A DNA stretch of 9,414 nt from Dehalococcoides mccartyi (GCA_945888895.1 CAMDAY010000074.1:1-9414); one strand, 5' to 3'; counted from the first letter of the stretch, positions 1-7,276 are shown. Notes: generated by a model not told the origin, from the letters alone. Made by a program: numbers and translations.

Positions 1-114
1 CGGGACGATTGAGTCGAGTGGCGAGCCGAGCGCCAGCCTCGCGGACTGACCCGCTTGTCGAGGTAGCGCCCGGCAAGACGCACGGACTCTGCAACCCCCG
101 CGGGCCTCGCTGCG

Positions 115-144
115 TTGTGCGGGCTACCCACCGACGGCTAGGAT
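115..144 (+). promoter_or_regulatory. weak sigma70-like promoter candidate for the small membrane gene pair
   Basis: TTGTGC at 115-120 and TAGGAT at 139-144 are separated by 18 bases and lie about 60 bases before the start at 205. The -35 matches consensus at 3 of 6 positions and the -10 at 4 of 6. The placement is sensible for the 205-787 pair, but matches this weak arise often by chance. The rest of 1-204 shows no coding content that I recognise. Confidence 0.25.
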
Positions 145-156
145 GGATATGCGGCC

Positions 157-182
157 CGCGACTCGTGCAACACGAGGACGCG
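157..182 (+). other. small hairpin in the leader of the first gene
   Basis: CTCGTG (162-167) and CACGAG (171-176) pair around a three-base CAA loop. Flanking CGCG at 157-160 and 179-182 can extend the stem across a small asymmetric bulge. It lies between the promoter candidate and the start at 205, just upstream of a GGGGG run (191-195) that may serve as ribosome site. It could affect mRNA stability or translation, or have no role. Confidence 0.3.
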
Positions 183-204
183 AAGCGATAGGGGGCAACG
201 GCGG

Positions 205-528
205 ATGAGCCTCGAGGATCTGCGCGACATTGTGGTGATTGTGTACGGCGTCATGGGCATCGTGCTCATGTTCGGACTGTGCATCGCCGCCTTCGGCCTG
301 TGGTTCGCGATCCGCGCGCTCTCCGCGTCGGTGCAGGACCTGATCAAGGACCCCATCAAACCGACCCTCCAGGAATTCCAAAAGACCGCGCAGAACGTCC
401 GAGGCACCTCCGAGTTCGTCGCCGACTCCGCCGTGCATCCGCTGATCCGCGTCATGTCGGTCGGTCGAGGCATCCGCAAGGGCGTCTCCACCGTTGCCGG
501 GCTGCGCAAGGGCATTCGCGGGAAGTAG
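205..528 (+). CDS. small single-pass membrane protein, DUF948-like
   Basis: This is a 107-residue protein of unknown function. Residues about 8-33 (IVVIVYGVMGIVLMFGLCIAAFGLWFAI) form one strongly hydrophobic membrane segment. It is followed by a polar helical stretch (SASVQDLIKDPIKPTLQEFQKTAQNVRG) and a basic, glycine-containing tail ending RKGIRGK. This architecture, a short membrane anchor followed by a coiled-coil-prone amphipathic helix, resembles the DUF948/YtxH-like envelope proteins of Gram-positive and Chloroflexota genomes; that assignment is by pattern only. The ATG at 205 is preceded by a purine-rich GGGGG run about nine bases upstream. The next gene starts seven bases after the stop, so the two are very likely cotranscribed and may work together at the membrane. 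Confidence 0.75.
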   Translation: MSLEDLRDIVVIVYGVMGIVLMFGLCIAAFGLWFAIRALSASVQDLIKDPIKPTLQEFQKTAQNVRGTSEFVADSAVHPLIRVMSVGRGIRKGVSTVAGLRKGIRGK

Positions 529-535
529 GCCGGTC

Positions 536-787
536 ATGCGCCTCCTGACGTTCCTCCTCACCACCTCCGCCGCCGTCGGTGCGTTCGCCGCTGCTCGCCG
601 CCTGATGGCGGACGCCGAGGTCATCGAACGCCTGCCCGAGCCGGCTCGGGCAGCGGCCACCGCCGCCCGCGAGAAGATGATCGCCGCCCGTGAGGTGGTC
701 GCGGAAGGCTTCCGTCAGGGCCGCGTGGAGCGTGCCGCCGCGGAGCAGGAGCTCATGGACGAGTATCGCCGCCAGGCCCACCGCTAG
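536..787 (+). CDS. small alanine-rich membrane-anchored protein, YtxH-like
   Basis: This is an 83-residue protein starting at the ATG at 536, seven bases after the preceding stop. An in-frame ATG at 494 lies inside the upstream gene and would add a charged, non-homologous leader, so I reject it. Residues about 3-20 (LLTFLLTTSAAVGAFAAA) form a signal anchor or short membrane helix. The remainder is almost entirely charged and alanine-rich helix (EPARAAATAAREKMIAAREV, then ERAAAEQELMDEYRRQ). The layout is typical of YtxH-like small proteins, which have no defined biochemical role. Pairing with the other small membrane protein suggests a two-gene envelope unit; a functional link to the following enzyme gene is not shown. 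Confidence 0.7.
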   Translation: MRLLTFLLTTSAAVGAFAAARRLMADAEVIERLPEPARAAATAAREKMIAAREVVAEGFRQGRVERAAAEQELMDEYRRQAHR

Positions 788-908
788 CCTCAATTCGCCC
801 GACCGGTACGCCCTCGCCCCTTCCCGTGACCTCGCGCGCGTTGCTCCATTCGCTCTGGCCGAGGCGGGCGCGGTGTGGGAGCATCCGCACGGACGGAACG
901 AGGGCGAC

Positions 909-1904
909 GTGGACGAACTGCTGGCAATGGCATCCGATGTGAAGGAGCCGCGTGCCGCTCCCGGTGACGCCCCCGCGCCCGGGATGGTCTGGATCCCCGG
1001 TGGCACGTTCACCATGGGTTCCAGCTTCGAGCACTTCCCGGAGGAGCATCCGCCCCACCCGGTCACCGTCGACGGCTTCTGGATGGACGCGTTCACCGTC
1101 ACGAACGAGGACTACACGCGCTTCGTCCGCGCGACCGGGTACGAGACCGTCGCCGAGCGGCCCATCGACCCGGCGGTCTTCCCCGACCTCAAGCCCGAGC
1201 AACTCTTACCCGGTTCGCTGGTCTTCAAGCAGCCGCCGGGCCCGGTCGATCTGGCCAACCTGAGCCATTGGTGGAAGTTCATCGCTGGTGCCTCGTGGCG
1301 CCGTCCTGAGGGGCCCGGTAGCGACGTCTCCAAACGCCGCAAGCACCCCGTCGTCCACCTCGCATGGGAGGACGTCGACGCCTACGCCACGTGGACCGGC
1401 AAGGAGATCGCGACCGAGGCAGAGTGGGAGTTCGCCGCGCGTGGTGGGCTCGAGGGCGCTACGTACACGTGGGGCGAGGAGTTCGCGCCTGGCGGCAAGA
1501 TGATGGCGAACACGTGGCAGGGGGAGTTCCCCTGGCAGAACTTCAAGTCCGATGGCTACGCCCGTACCGCCCCCGTGGGATCGTTCCCGCCGAACGGCTA
1601 CGGGCTGCGCGACATGGCCGGCAACGTCTGGGAGTGGACGGCAGACTTCTACACGCCGCAGCACGGCGTCGAGGAGATGTGCAGCTGCTGCACGCCGGCG
1701 AACCCTCGTGTCATGTCCGTGGAACAGAGCTTCGATGAGCACGACCCCGGCGCCGCGCACATCCCCCGCAAGGTGATCAAGGGCGGTTCGCATCTCTGCG
1801 CGCCGAACTACTGCTGGCGCTACCGCCCCGCCGCGCGCCAGGCGCAGATGGTGGACAGCGGCATGTCCCACATCGGCTTCCGCGGCATCATCCGCGGCTC
1901 CTAG
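909..1904 (+). CDS. formylglycine-generating enzyme (SUMF1 family, sulfatase-activating)
   Basis: The enzyme oxidises the cysteine of the CxPxR motif in type I sulfatases to formylglycine, using O2 and a Cu(I) centre. From the GTG at 909 the protein is 331 residues. The fold opens with PGMVWIPGGTFTMGS (24-38), followed by HPVTVDGFWMDAFTVTNEDYTRF, ATEAEWEFAARGG (168-180), NTWQGEFPWQN (201-211), GLRDMAGNVWEWTADFY and a cysteine cluster C258/C260/C261. The decisive segment is KGGSHLCAPNYCWRYRPAAR (291-310): C297 and C302 match the two copper-binding cysteines of true FGEs, separating this protein from the many SUMF1-domain paralogues that lack them. The usual GFRC near the C terminus is GFRG here. 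Starts at 873 (GTG, GAGG eight bases upstream), 909 (GTG, GAGGG four bases upstream) and 927 (ATG, no good SD) all precede the conserved domain. No sulfatase lies in the window. Confidence 0.93.
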   Translation: MDELLAMASDVKEPRAAPGDAPAPGMVWIPGGTFTMGSSFEHFPEEHPPHPVTVDGFWMDAFTVTNEDYTRFVRATGYETVAERPIDPAVFPDLKPEQLLPGSLVFKQPPGPVDLANLSHWWKFIAGASWRRPEGPGSDVSKRRKHPVVHLAWEDVDAYATWTGKEIATEAEWEFAARGGLEGATYTWGEEFAPGGKMMANTWQGEFPWQNFKSDGYARTAPVGSFPPNGYGLRDMAGNVWEWTADFYTPQHGVEEMCSCCTPANPRVMSVEQSFDEHDPGAAHIPRKVIKGGSHLCAPNYCWRYRPAARQAQMVDSGMSHIGFRGIIRGS

Positions 1905-1997
1905 CCGACGCCGAGGTGGCCTCGACGTGGGGGGTGCACGGCGAGGCCCTGCTGCGCTCCGCATCCCCGCCGCCGCAGGCTGACGAGCTCCACGGGG

Positions 1998-2041
1998 AGT
2001 GTGAGGGGCGCAGCCCCTCACACTTGGTTCTCTTCCTCTGA
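1998..2041 (+). terminator. probable intrinsic terminator after the FGE gene
   Basis: AGTGTGAGGGGC (1998-2009) and GCCCCTCACACT (2013-2024) are perfect 12-bp complements around a three-base GCA loop. They are followed by TTGGTTCTCTTCCTCTG, a T-rich but interrupted tail. The hairpin is about 95 bases after the FGE stop, in the convergent gap facing the minus-strand oxidoreductase gene. The strong GC stem and 3' T bias fit a rho-independent terminator on the plus strand; the minus side has no T tract. A dispersed intergenic palindrome is an alternative, since a similar hairpin lies at 8773-8794. Confidence 0.55.
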
Positions 2042-2132
2042 ACGCTCCCGCACCGGGAGGGGAGGGTGGGCCGCCCAACTTGGATCATCGACGGCCCCCG
2101 CGACGGCGAGGGCTCTCTGATCCGCCGTAGAG

Positions 2133-3179
2133 CTACTTGTTGAAGCCCTTGAGCGCCTTGATGAACCGCATCGAGTGCATGAACTCATGGGCCTGCGCGT
2201 GATCGGGCGGCTGCGAGCCGTCGTGCATCGGGTAGAAGTCGATCTGGTCCGCGATGTCTCCGAAACGCGCCATCGCCTTCGTGCGCACCTGCTCGGCCGT
2301 CCCGACGAGGCATAGCTCGTCGACCATGTCGTCCGTCACGCATGCCTCGAGCGCGTTGTAGTCGAATCGGCGCGCGTCACGGCCCACGCGTGCCGCGACC
2401 TCCCAGATCGCCTCGCGCTGCTTCGACCAGCCGTTGAAGTCCTGGAAGTCGCCGTACGCCCGCGTCGTGAAGTAGAACGCGATGTTCCGCTTCGCGGCGC
2501 TGATGAGCTCCGGCATCTCGCTCTCATTCTCCGCGATCAGCGTCATCGGCATCGCGACCATCTCGAAATCCGCGCGCGTCTTCCCGGCGCGGCGCAGGCC
2601 TTCGTCGATGCGCGGCCACACCACGTCCTGGTAGTACTTGCGCGTGAAGATCGGGTGCGCGAGGAAGCCGTCCGTCACCATGCCGGCGTACAGCAGGTTG
2701 ATTGGGCCGACACCGGAGTGGTAGATCGCCGGCGGCACGGTGCCACCGCGGATGCGCCGAGCGCCGCCCGTGAACTGCTCGAACTCGCCCTGGTACTCGA
2801 AGCCCTGTCCCGACAGGATGCCGCGCGTGACCTCGATGATCTCCTTCGCGCGCTTGGCGATCTTGTCGACCTCGCGCCCGAGGTCGAGGCGGAGCTGCCC
2901 CTTCGTCTGCGACCCGAAGCCGAGGATGAAGCGATTGCCTGAGATGAGCTGCAAGTAGTTCGCCATGTTCGCGTGCGCCACCGGCGACATCAGCAGCGCG
3001 CCGATGATCGACGTGCCGACGGTGATGTCCTTGGTGCTGTGCAGCATCAGCGCGGCCTTGATGTAGTTGTCGCCGCCGCCCGCGAGCCACAGCGCATCGA
3101 ACCCTGCCGCGTCGGCGGCCTGCGCCAGCTCGATCGCGCGCTCGTCGCGCACCTGCATCACCTGAATGCCCATCCGCAT
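2133..3179 (-). CDS. LLM-class flavin/F420-dependent oxidoreductase
   Basis: This is a 348-residue member of the bacterial luciferase-like (TIM-barrel) superfamily, whose members use F420 or FMN to oxidise or reduce small organic substrates in the cytoplasm. Visible family features are MGIQVMQVRDERAIELAQAADAAGFDALWL (3-32, first strand and helix), the DITVGTSIIGALLMSPVAHA block (51-70), NRFILGFGSQTKGQL (82-96, matching the family's GRFxLGLGSQ motif), a YHSGVGP turn near 153-159 and VGTAEQVRTKAMARF near 292-306. The substrate cannot be told. The ATG at 3179 is chosen because GGAGG sits nine bases upstream; the open frame continues further upstream only as an antisense extension over the MFS gene. 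The gene is divergent from that transporter (138-bp gap), so shared control or a substrate link is possible but unproven. Confidence 0.88.
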   Translation of the reverse strand: MRMGIQVMQVRDERAIELAQAADAAGFDALWLAGGGDNYIKAALMLHSTKDITVGTSIIGALLMSPVAHANMANYLQLISGNRFILGFGSQTKGQLRLDLGREVDKIAKRAKEIIEVTRGILSGQGFEYQGEFEQFTGGARRIRGGTVPPAIYHSGVGPINLLYAGMVTDGFLAHPIFTRKYYQDVVWPRIDEGLRRAGKTRADFEMVAMPMTLIAENESEMPELISAAKRNIAFYFTTRAYGDFQDFNGWSKQREAIWEVAARVGRDARRFDYNALEACVTDDMVDELCLVGTAEQVRTKAMARFGDIADQIDFYPMHDGSQPPDHAQAHEFMHSMRFIKALKGFNK

Positions 3180-3221
3180 CGTCGACCGCCTCCACGCGTG
3201 CCCTGATCGTCGTCTTCGGCG

Positions 3222-3227
3222 AGTGTA
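3222..3227 (-). promoter_or_regulatory. -10-like element upstream of the LLM oxidoreductase gene
   Basis: On the minus strand TACACT lies about 43 bases before the start at 3179, a suitable distance for a short leader. The hexamer 17 bases further upstream (TTTCTC, 3245-3250) matches the -35 consensus poorly, so only the -10 is suggestive. It lies in the divergent gap shared with the MFS gene. Confidence 0.3.
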
Positions 3228-3317
3228 TCTGCGCCCGACGTGGCGAGAAACTGGCGGGCGCGCCCCGGTGGTGCGTCCGGCGGGGTACCCTTGCGCAGCC
3301 ATTGAGGGAGGGCATCC

Positions 3318-4598
3318 TTGGCCACACCGCTGGCCGCGGTCGCGGACGTGCTGTCCGGGCGGCGGCGCGTGTACTTCGGATGGTGGCTGCTCGCCGCGTC
3401 GGTCGGCGCGATGGCGCTCGGCTCGGGGACTTCGTTCTGGGCGTTCGGGTTCTACGTGCAGCCCCTGGAGCGCGAGTTCGGTTGGACACGCGCCGAGGTC
3501 TCGCTGGGCTTCTCGGCTGCGCTGCTCGTCAGCGGCCTCTCCGGCCCGCTGATTGGGCGGTTCATCGACACTCGCGGACCGCGCACCGCGATCATCGTGG
3601 GCGCGGTGCTGACGACACTCACCTTCTTTCTGCTTGCCACGACCAACGCGCTGTGGCAGTGGTACGCGTACTCGGCGGCGAACGCCGTTGCGCGGCAGAT
3701 GATGTTCTTCATCCCCTTCATGGCGCTGATCTCGCGCTGGTTTGATCGCCGTCGAGGCATCGCGGTGAGCATCCTCGGCACGGGATTCTCGCTCGGCGGG
3801 TTCATCGTCGTGCCGCTGGTGCAGGTGGCGATGGACCTGCTCGGCTGGCGCGCAACGCTCGCCGTCTCGGGCCTGGCCGTGGCTGCGGTGTTCCTGCCCA
3901 TCGGCCTGTTCATCGTCCGCAACAGCCCCGCCGAGCTCGGCCTGGCGCCCGATGGGGCACGCGACGCGGACGGCACCGCCTCGACGCCGCGCGTGATCGA
4001 CGGGGTGATGCTGCACGACGCGTTGCGATCACCGTTGTTCTGGGCGCTGTCGTTCGGCTTCATGCTGTTCTTCTACGGCATGTTCGGGTGGATGGTGCAC
4101 CAGGTCCCGTTCTACGAGTCGATCGGCCTGTCGAGGCGCACCGCCGCGACGATCGTCTCGGCAACGGCGGCCCTCAGCATTGCGACGCGGCTCCTGGTCG
4201 GCGTGGTTGCAGACCGCATCACGCGGTTCGAGTACGTCGTCGTCGGCCTCGCGGCCACGCTGCTCGCGGGCATGGTCACGCTGTCGATCAGCACGAGCCC
4301 GACCGCGATCGGCCTGTTCCTGATGATGTGGGTGATCGGCACTGCCGGTGGTCCGATGATCGAGTCGCTGCTGCTCACTCGCGCGTTCGGCGTGAGGCAC
4401 TTCGCGACGATCCTCGGCACGGTCGTGGTGGTGGAGACGATCGGCCAGATCCTGAGCCCCACGATCGCCGGGGCGATCTACGACGCCACCGGCTCCTACG
4501 ACCTCACGCTGCTCATGTTCATCGGGTCGTTCGCCTCGGCTGTTGCGGTCTTCCTCGTCGCCTCGCAGCTCCGCCGTCCATACCAGCCGACCACGTAG
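3318..4598 (+). CDS. major facilitator superfamily transporter, monocarboxylate/OFA-like
   Basis: This is a 426-residue integral membrane carrier with the usual twelve-helix pattern. It has six hydrophobic segments, a polar central loop at about 201-238 (RNSPAELGLAPDGARDADGT...), then six more. Motif A is visible after helix 2 as IGRFIDTRGPR (79-89), and its repeat in the second half is VGVVADRITR (294-303). The opening YFGWWLLAASVGAMALGSGTSFWAFGFYVQPLEREFGWTRAEVSLGFS resembles the monocarboxylate and oxalate/formate antiporter branch, which suggests an organic-anion substrate, though this is not determinable. The start is TTG at 3318, supported by AGGGAGGG at 3304-3312 five bases upstream. 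The 3' end abuts, in the convergent direction, the cut end of an ABC ATPase gene. Confidence 0.88.
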   Translation: MATPLAAVADVLSGRRRVYFGWWLLAASVGAMALGSGTSFWAFGFYVQPLEREFGWTRAEVSLGFSAALLVSGLSGPLIGRFIDTRGPRTAIIVGAVLTTLTFFLLATTNALWQWYAYSAANAVARQMMFFIPFMALISRWFDRRRGIAVSILGTGFSLGGFIVVPLVQVAMDLLGWRATLAVSGLAVAAVFLPIGLFIVRNSPAELGLAPDGARDADGTASTPRVIDGVMLHDALRSPLFWALSFGFMLFFYGMFGWMVHQVPFYESIGLSRRTAATIVSATAALSIATRLLVGVVADRITRFEYVVVGLAATLLAGMVTLSISTSPTAIGLFLMMWVIGTAGGPMIESLLLTRAFGVRHFATILGTVVVVETIGQILSPTIAGAIYDATGSYDLTLLMFIGSFASAVAVFLVASQLRRPYQPTT

Positions 4599-4960
4599 CG
4601 GCGCACGACGAGGGCTGCATTACGAGGCGTGATACGCCGCGCGCGCGCGGCGAAATCGAACAGGTCGCGCCCCGTCATGTAGGAGTAGTACTGCGCGGAC
4701 GAGGGCAGGTAGCCGACGTGGGCGCGAGCCTCGACCCCGTCGTCCTGGCAGTCGAACCCAAGGATCGACGCGCGGCCCTTGGTCGGTCGGATCATGTCGA
4801 GGAGGATGCGGATCAGTGTGGTCTTGCCCGCGCCGTTCTGGCCCAGCAACCCGAACACCGTCCCGGGGGGCACCGTCAGATCCACCTCCGCGAGCGCGCG
4901 GACGCGTCCGCCGTACTGCTTCCCGAGCTGTGCCGTCTGGATCGCGGGCGGCGAGGCCAT
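4496..4960 (-). pseudogene. truncated ABC transporter ATP-binding protein (N-terminal half only)
   Basis: The 154-residue frame begins as a standard ABC ATPase: IQTAQLGKQYGGRVRALAEVDLTVPPGTVFGLLGQNGAGKTTLIRIL, with Walker A GQNGAGKT at 40-47. It continues through PTKGRASILGFD, VGYLPSSAQYYSYMTGRDLFDFAARARR (about 82-109). Family resemblance stops near residue 110 (about 4630). The LSGGQ signature, Walker B, D-loop and switch histidine are all absent. The last 34 or so residues are the antisense of the MFS 3' end and are low-complexity. A normal ABC ATPase is over 220 residues, and no room remains downstream, so this is a 3'-truncated relic. Its N terminus resembles the ATPases of ABC-2 drug/polysaccharide exporters. 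Expression is possible, but ATP hydrolysis is not expected. The SD before the ATG at 4960 is weak (AAAGAG). Confidence 0.75.
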
Positions 4961-5070
4961 CGTGTGGCTCTTTCGTTGCGTCGGCCGCTGTCATGGCCTC
5001 CGCACCAGCGTCAGGGATCCGGAGGCAGCCGCGAACAGGCAACCATCCCTCGGGGCCCATGACCTTCGTC

Positions 5071-6429
5071 CTACGTCGCGGAGGAAACGAGTCGAGCGAC
5101 CGCTGTGTCGACGAGCGAGCCGAGCGTCGGATCGTCGCCGTCAGCGAAATCGTAGCGCGCCCGCACGATCCGCTGCGGGACACGCACGAGCGCGGCGAGG
5201 TCGATCGGGGTCCCGGAGATGACCGTGTCGACCGGCACCGCGGCGATGCTCCGTTCGAGGGCAGCGAGTTGTTCGGCGTCGTACCCCAGCGCAGGCAGGA
5301 CGGTGCGCACGTGGGGGTAGCGCTGCAGCGCCTCCCGGATCAGGGGGTCGGCGTATGGCAGTGCCTCCACGATCTGGGCTCCCGCGGCCACGGCAGCGAC
5401 GTACCCCGCGCCGTATGCCATTCCACCGTGCGTGAGCGTCGGGCCATCATCGACCACGAGCACGCGGTGCCCGCGCAGCGACTCGGTGGCGTCGAGGGTC
5501 ACCGCGGAAGACGCACGCACCACCTGGGCCCGCGGGTTCAGTCGGCGTGCCTCGCGCTCCGCCTCCGCCACCTGCGCGGGCGAGGCGGCGTTTGTCTTTG
5601 CGATCACCACGATGTCCGCCATGCGCAGTGTCGCCTCACCCGGGTGGAAGCGGTTAGCGTCTCCGGGCCGCAGCGCGTCGGTCAGGACGATGTGCAGATC
5701 AGGGCGCAGGAACGGGAAGTCGTTGTTGCCGCCGTCCCAGACGATGACGTCCGCCTCGCGTTGCGCCTGATCGAGGATCGCGGCGTAGTCGACGCCGGCG
5801 TACACCACCGTTCCGGATGCGAGGTGGGGCTCGTACTCCTCGCGCTCCTCGACCGTGCACGCTGCCGTGTCGAGGTCGGCCAGCGCGCCGAACCGCTGCA
5901 CGCGCTGCCGCTCGAGGTCGCCGTAGGGCATCGGATGCCGCACGGCGACGACGCGCAGACCCCGGGCTCGCAGCCGACGCGTCAGCCAGCGAGACGTCTG
6001 CGACTTGCCCGCGCCCGTCCGCGTGGCAGAGATGGCGATCACAGGCACCCGCGCACGCAGCATCGTCGAGTCCGGCCCCAGGAGCGTGAAGTCCGCGCCG
6101 CTGGCGAGCGCACGAGACGCAAGGTGCATGACCTGCTCGTGTGGCAGGTCGCTGTATGCGAAGACGACCTCGTCGATGCGCTCGCGCTGGCAGATCGCCT
6201 CGAGCGACGCTTCGTCCTCGATCGCGATGCCATCGGGGTATCGCGCACCAGCCAGTGCTGCGGGGTAGCGCCGTTCGGCGATGCCCGGGATCTGTGCGGC
6301 GGTGAACGCCACCACCTGCGTGTCCGGGTTGTCCCGGTACGCGACGTTGAAATTGTGGAAGTCGCGTCCGGCTGCGCCGAGGATCACGATCCGTCGCGGG
6401 TGCGTGTCTCGCATGAGCGGCCTCGGCAT
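5071..6429 (-). CDS. COG2403-type P-loop protein (predicted GTPase / cyclic 2,3-diphosphoglycerate synthase-like)
   Basis: This is a 452-residue cytoplasmic protein. The N-terminal domain starts RRIVILGAAGRDFHNFNVAYRDN (12-34), a glycine-rich Rossmann-like turn with the GRDFHNFN signature of this family, then AFTAAQIPGIAERRYPAALAG. A second domain has a P-loop, TRTGAGKS (136-143), and a Walker-B-like strand ending VIVWDGGNNDFPFLRPDLHIVLTDALRPG (228-256). VVIAKTN (274-280) sits where G proteins have NKxD, so guanine specificity is doubtful. Such proteins are usually annotated as predicted GTPase or, by distant similarity, cyclic 2,3-diphosphoglycerate synthase; the true reaction is unknown to me. 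The ATG at 6429 has GGTGAG nearby; an internal ATG at 6414 with GAGG six bases upstream is equally good and still precedes the conserved part. The neighbour upstream on the same strand, 163 bases away, is the response regulator. Confidence 0.82.
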   Translation of the reverse strand: MPRPLMRDTHPRRIVILGAAGRDFHNFNVAYRDNPDTQVVAFTAAQIPGIAERRYPAALAGARYPDGIAIEDEASLEAICQRERIDEVVFAYSDLPHEQVMHLASRALASGADFTLLGPDSTMLRARVPVIAISATRTGAGKSQTSRWLTRRLRARGLRVVAVRHPMPYGDLERQRVQRFGALADLDTAACTVEEREEYEPHLASGTVVYAGVDYAAILDQAQREADVIVWDGGNNDFPFLRPDLHIVLTDALRPGDANRFHPGEATLRMADIVVIAKTNAASPAQVAEAEREARRLNPRAQVVRASSAVTLDATESLRGHRVLVVDDGPTLTHGGMAYGAGYVAAVAAGAQIVEALPYADPLIREALQRYPHVRTVLPALGYDAEQLAALERSIAAVPVDTVISGTPIDLAALVRVPQRIVRARYDFADGDDPTLGSLVDTAVARLVSSAT

Positions 6430-6592
6430 CTGCTCACCATGTTCGTCGGCAGGCGGTCAGGTCCGCCGCGCCCGAGCGTACCGAACTCGAGGAGGTCACG
6501 CGCGGACGGGGTTGGATTCGAGTCGTTGGAAGTACTGGTCCGCCCGGCGCCACGCTCCCAGCGACAGTACAGGGACGTCCGTTGCCCGGCGG

Positions 6593-7276
6593 TCAGTCCA
6601 GCCAGCGCATCAGGGATCGCCCGATGAGGCGAAATGCAGGTTCCTCGGACAGGGTGCCGTACAGACGGGCGATCTCCGAACGCACGGTGATCGAGTCGAC
6701 GCCCGTTTCGAATGCGATCTCTCCGTCCGTGCTGCCGTTCAGGACTTGCTCGAGAATTGCCGACTCCGTGGCGCGCCGTGCCTGAGCGCTCGCACCGTCG
6801 GCTGGCCGGGTCGCGTACCAGTGCAGGACCAACGCCCCGATTCGAGCGTCGAGGCGGCGTTGGCGTTCGAGGCTGCGCACCAGCAGCGGCGCCAGCGCGG
6901 CTCCGTCCAATGACTTCACCACATGGCCCGCCCCGGAGATGGCACACGCGGCAACCGCGCGGGAGTCGGCCTGTGCGGTCAGCAGCACGACGGCAGTGCT
7001 AGAGAGGCGTCCCCTGATCGACCGGCTCGTGAGCACGGCGGCGATGTCAGGAAGCTGCGTGTCCAGGACAACAAGGTCCGGGGCGATCTCGACCGCCTTC
7101 TCAGGAAGGTCGGCGGTGAGTTCCATCGCGGCGACGATCTGGAAGCGTGGTTCAGCGCGCTCAAGGAGTGCCGTCAGGCCACGCCGCGTGGTCGCACTGC
7201 CCCCGGCCAGCAAGACCCGAGGCGCCTCGATCCAGTCGCTCCGTTCGATCTGATTGTCCTCGACCTGCTCAGGCAT
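6593..7276 (-). CDS. LuxR/NarL-type response regulator with degenerate acidic pocket
   Basis: This is a 227-residue DNA-binding response regulator. The receiver (about 19-135) retains the phosphoacceptor D72 in DLVVLDTQLPD, T100 in VVLLTAQ and K121 in GHVVKS. However, the N-terminal motif reads RVLLAGGSATTRRGL, so the two aspartates that normally bind Mg2+ are G25 and G26. The C-terminal helix-turn-helix (about 168-211) is LuxR-like: ESAILEQVLNGSTDGEIAFETGVDSITVRSEIARLYGTL. With the Mg2+ site lost, phosphorylation should be poor, so the protein may act as an atypical regulator controlled by another signal, or be constitutively active. It is divergent from a PAS histidine kinase, the natural partner, across a 202-bp gap with a large palindrome. 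No SD is visible before the ATG at 7276, so translation may be weak or the mRNA leader very short. Confidence 0.85.
   Translation of the reverse strand: MPEQVEDNQIERSDWIEAPRVLLAGGSATTRRGLTALLERAEPRFQIVAAMELTADLPEKAVEIAPDLVVLDTQLPDIAAVLTSRSIRGRLSSTAVVLLTAQADSRAVAACAISGAGHVVKSLDGAALAPLLVRSLERQRRLDARIGALVLHWYATRPADGASAQARRATESAILEQVLNGSTDGEIAFETGVDSITVRSEIARLYGTLSEEPAFRLIGRSLMRWLD

Noticed and set aside
1..204. 60-codon frame at 9-191
   Set aside because: Arginine/proline-rich composition, no ribosome site and no recognisable motif; it spans the promoter candidate and leader hairpin of the next gene.
690..908. Upstream start of the FGE frame at 690
   Set aside because: It would overlap the preceding small gene by 98 bases and add a non-homologous arginine-rich stretch; starts at 873-927 fit the family better.
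3286..3291. TACCCT as a -10 element for the MFS gene
   Set aside because: No acceptable -35 lies 16-18 bases upstream (the region reads CCCCGG), and one hexamer alone is not enough.
3180..4016. N-terminal extension of the minus-strand LLM oxidoreductase frame to 627 residues, across the MFS gene
   Set aside because: The extension is charged low-complexity antisense of a clearly real MFS gene. The family's first strand and a GGAGG ribosome site place the start at 3179.
6533..6573. GTACTG / CAGTAC inverted repeat between the response-regulator and COG2403 genes
   Set aside because: The arms are six bases with a loop of about 29; such pairs are expected by chance and no T tract follows.
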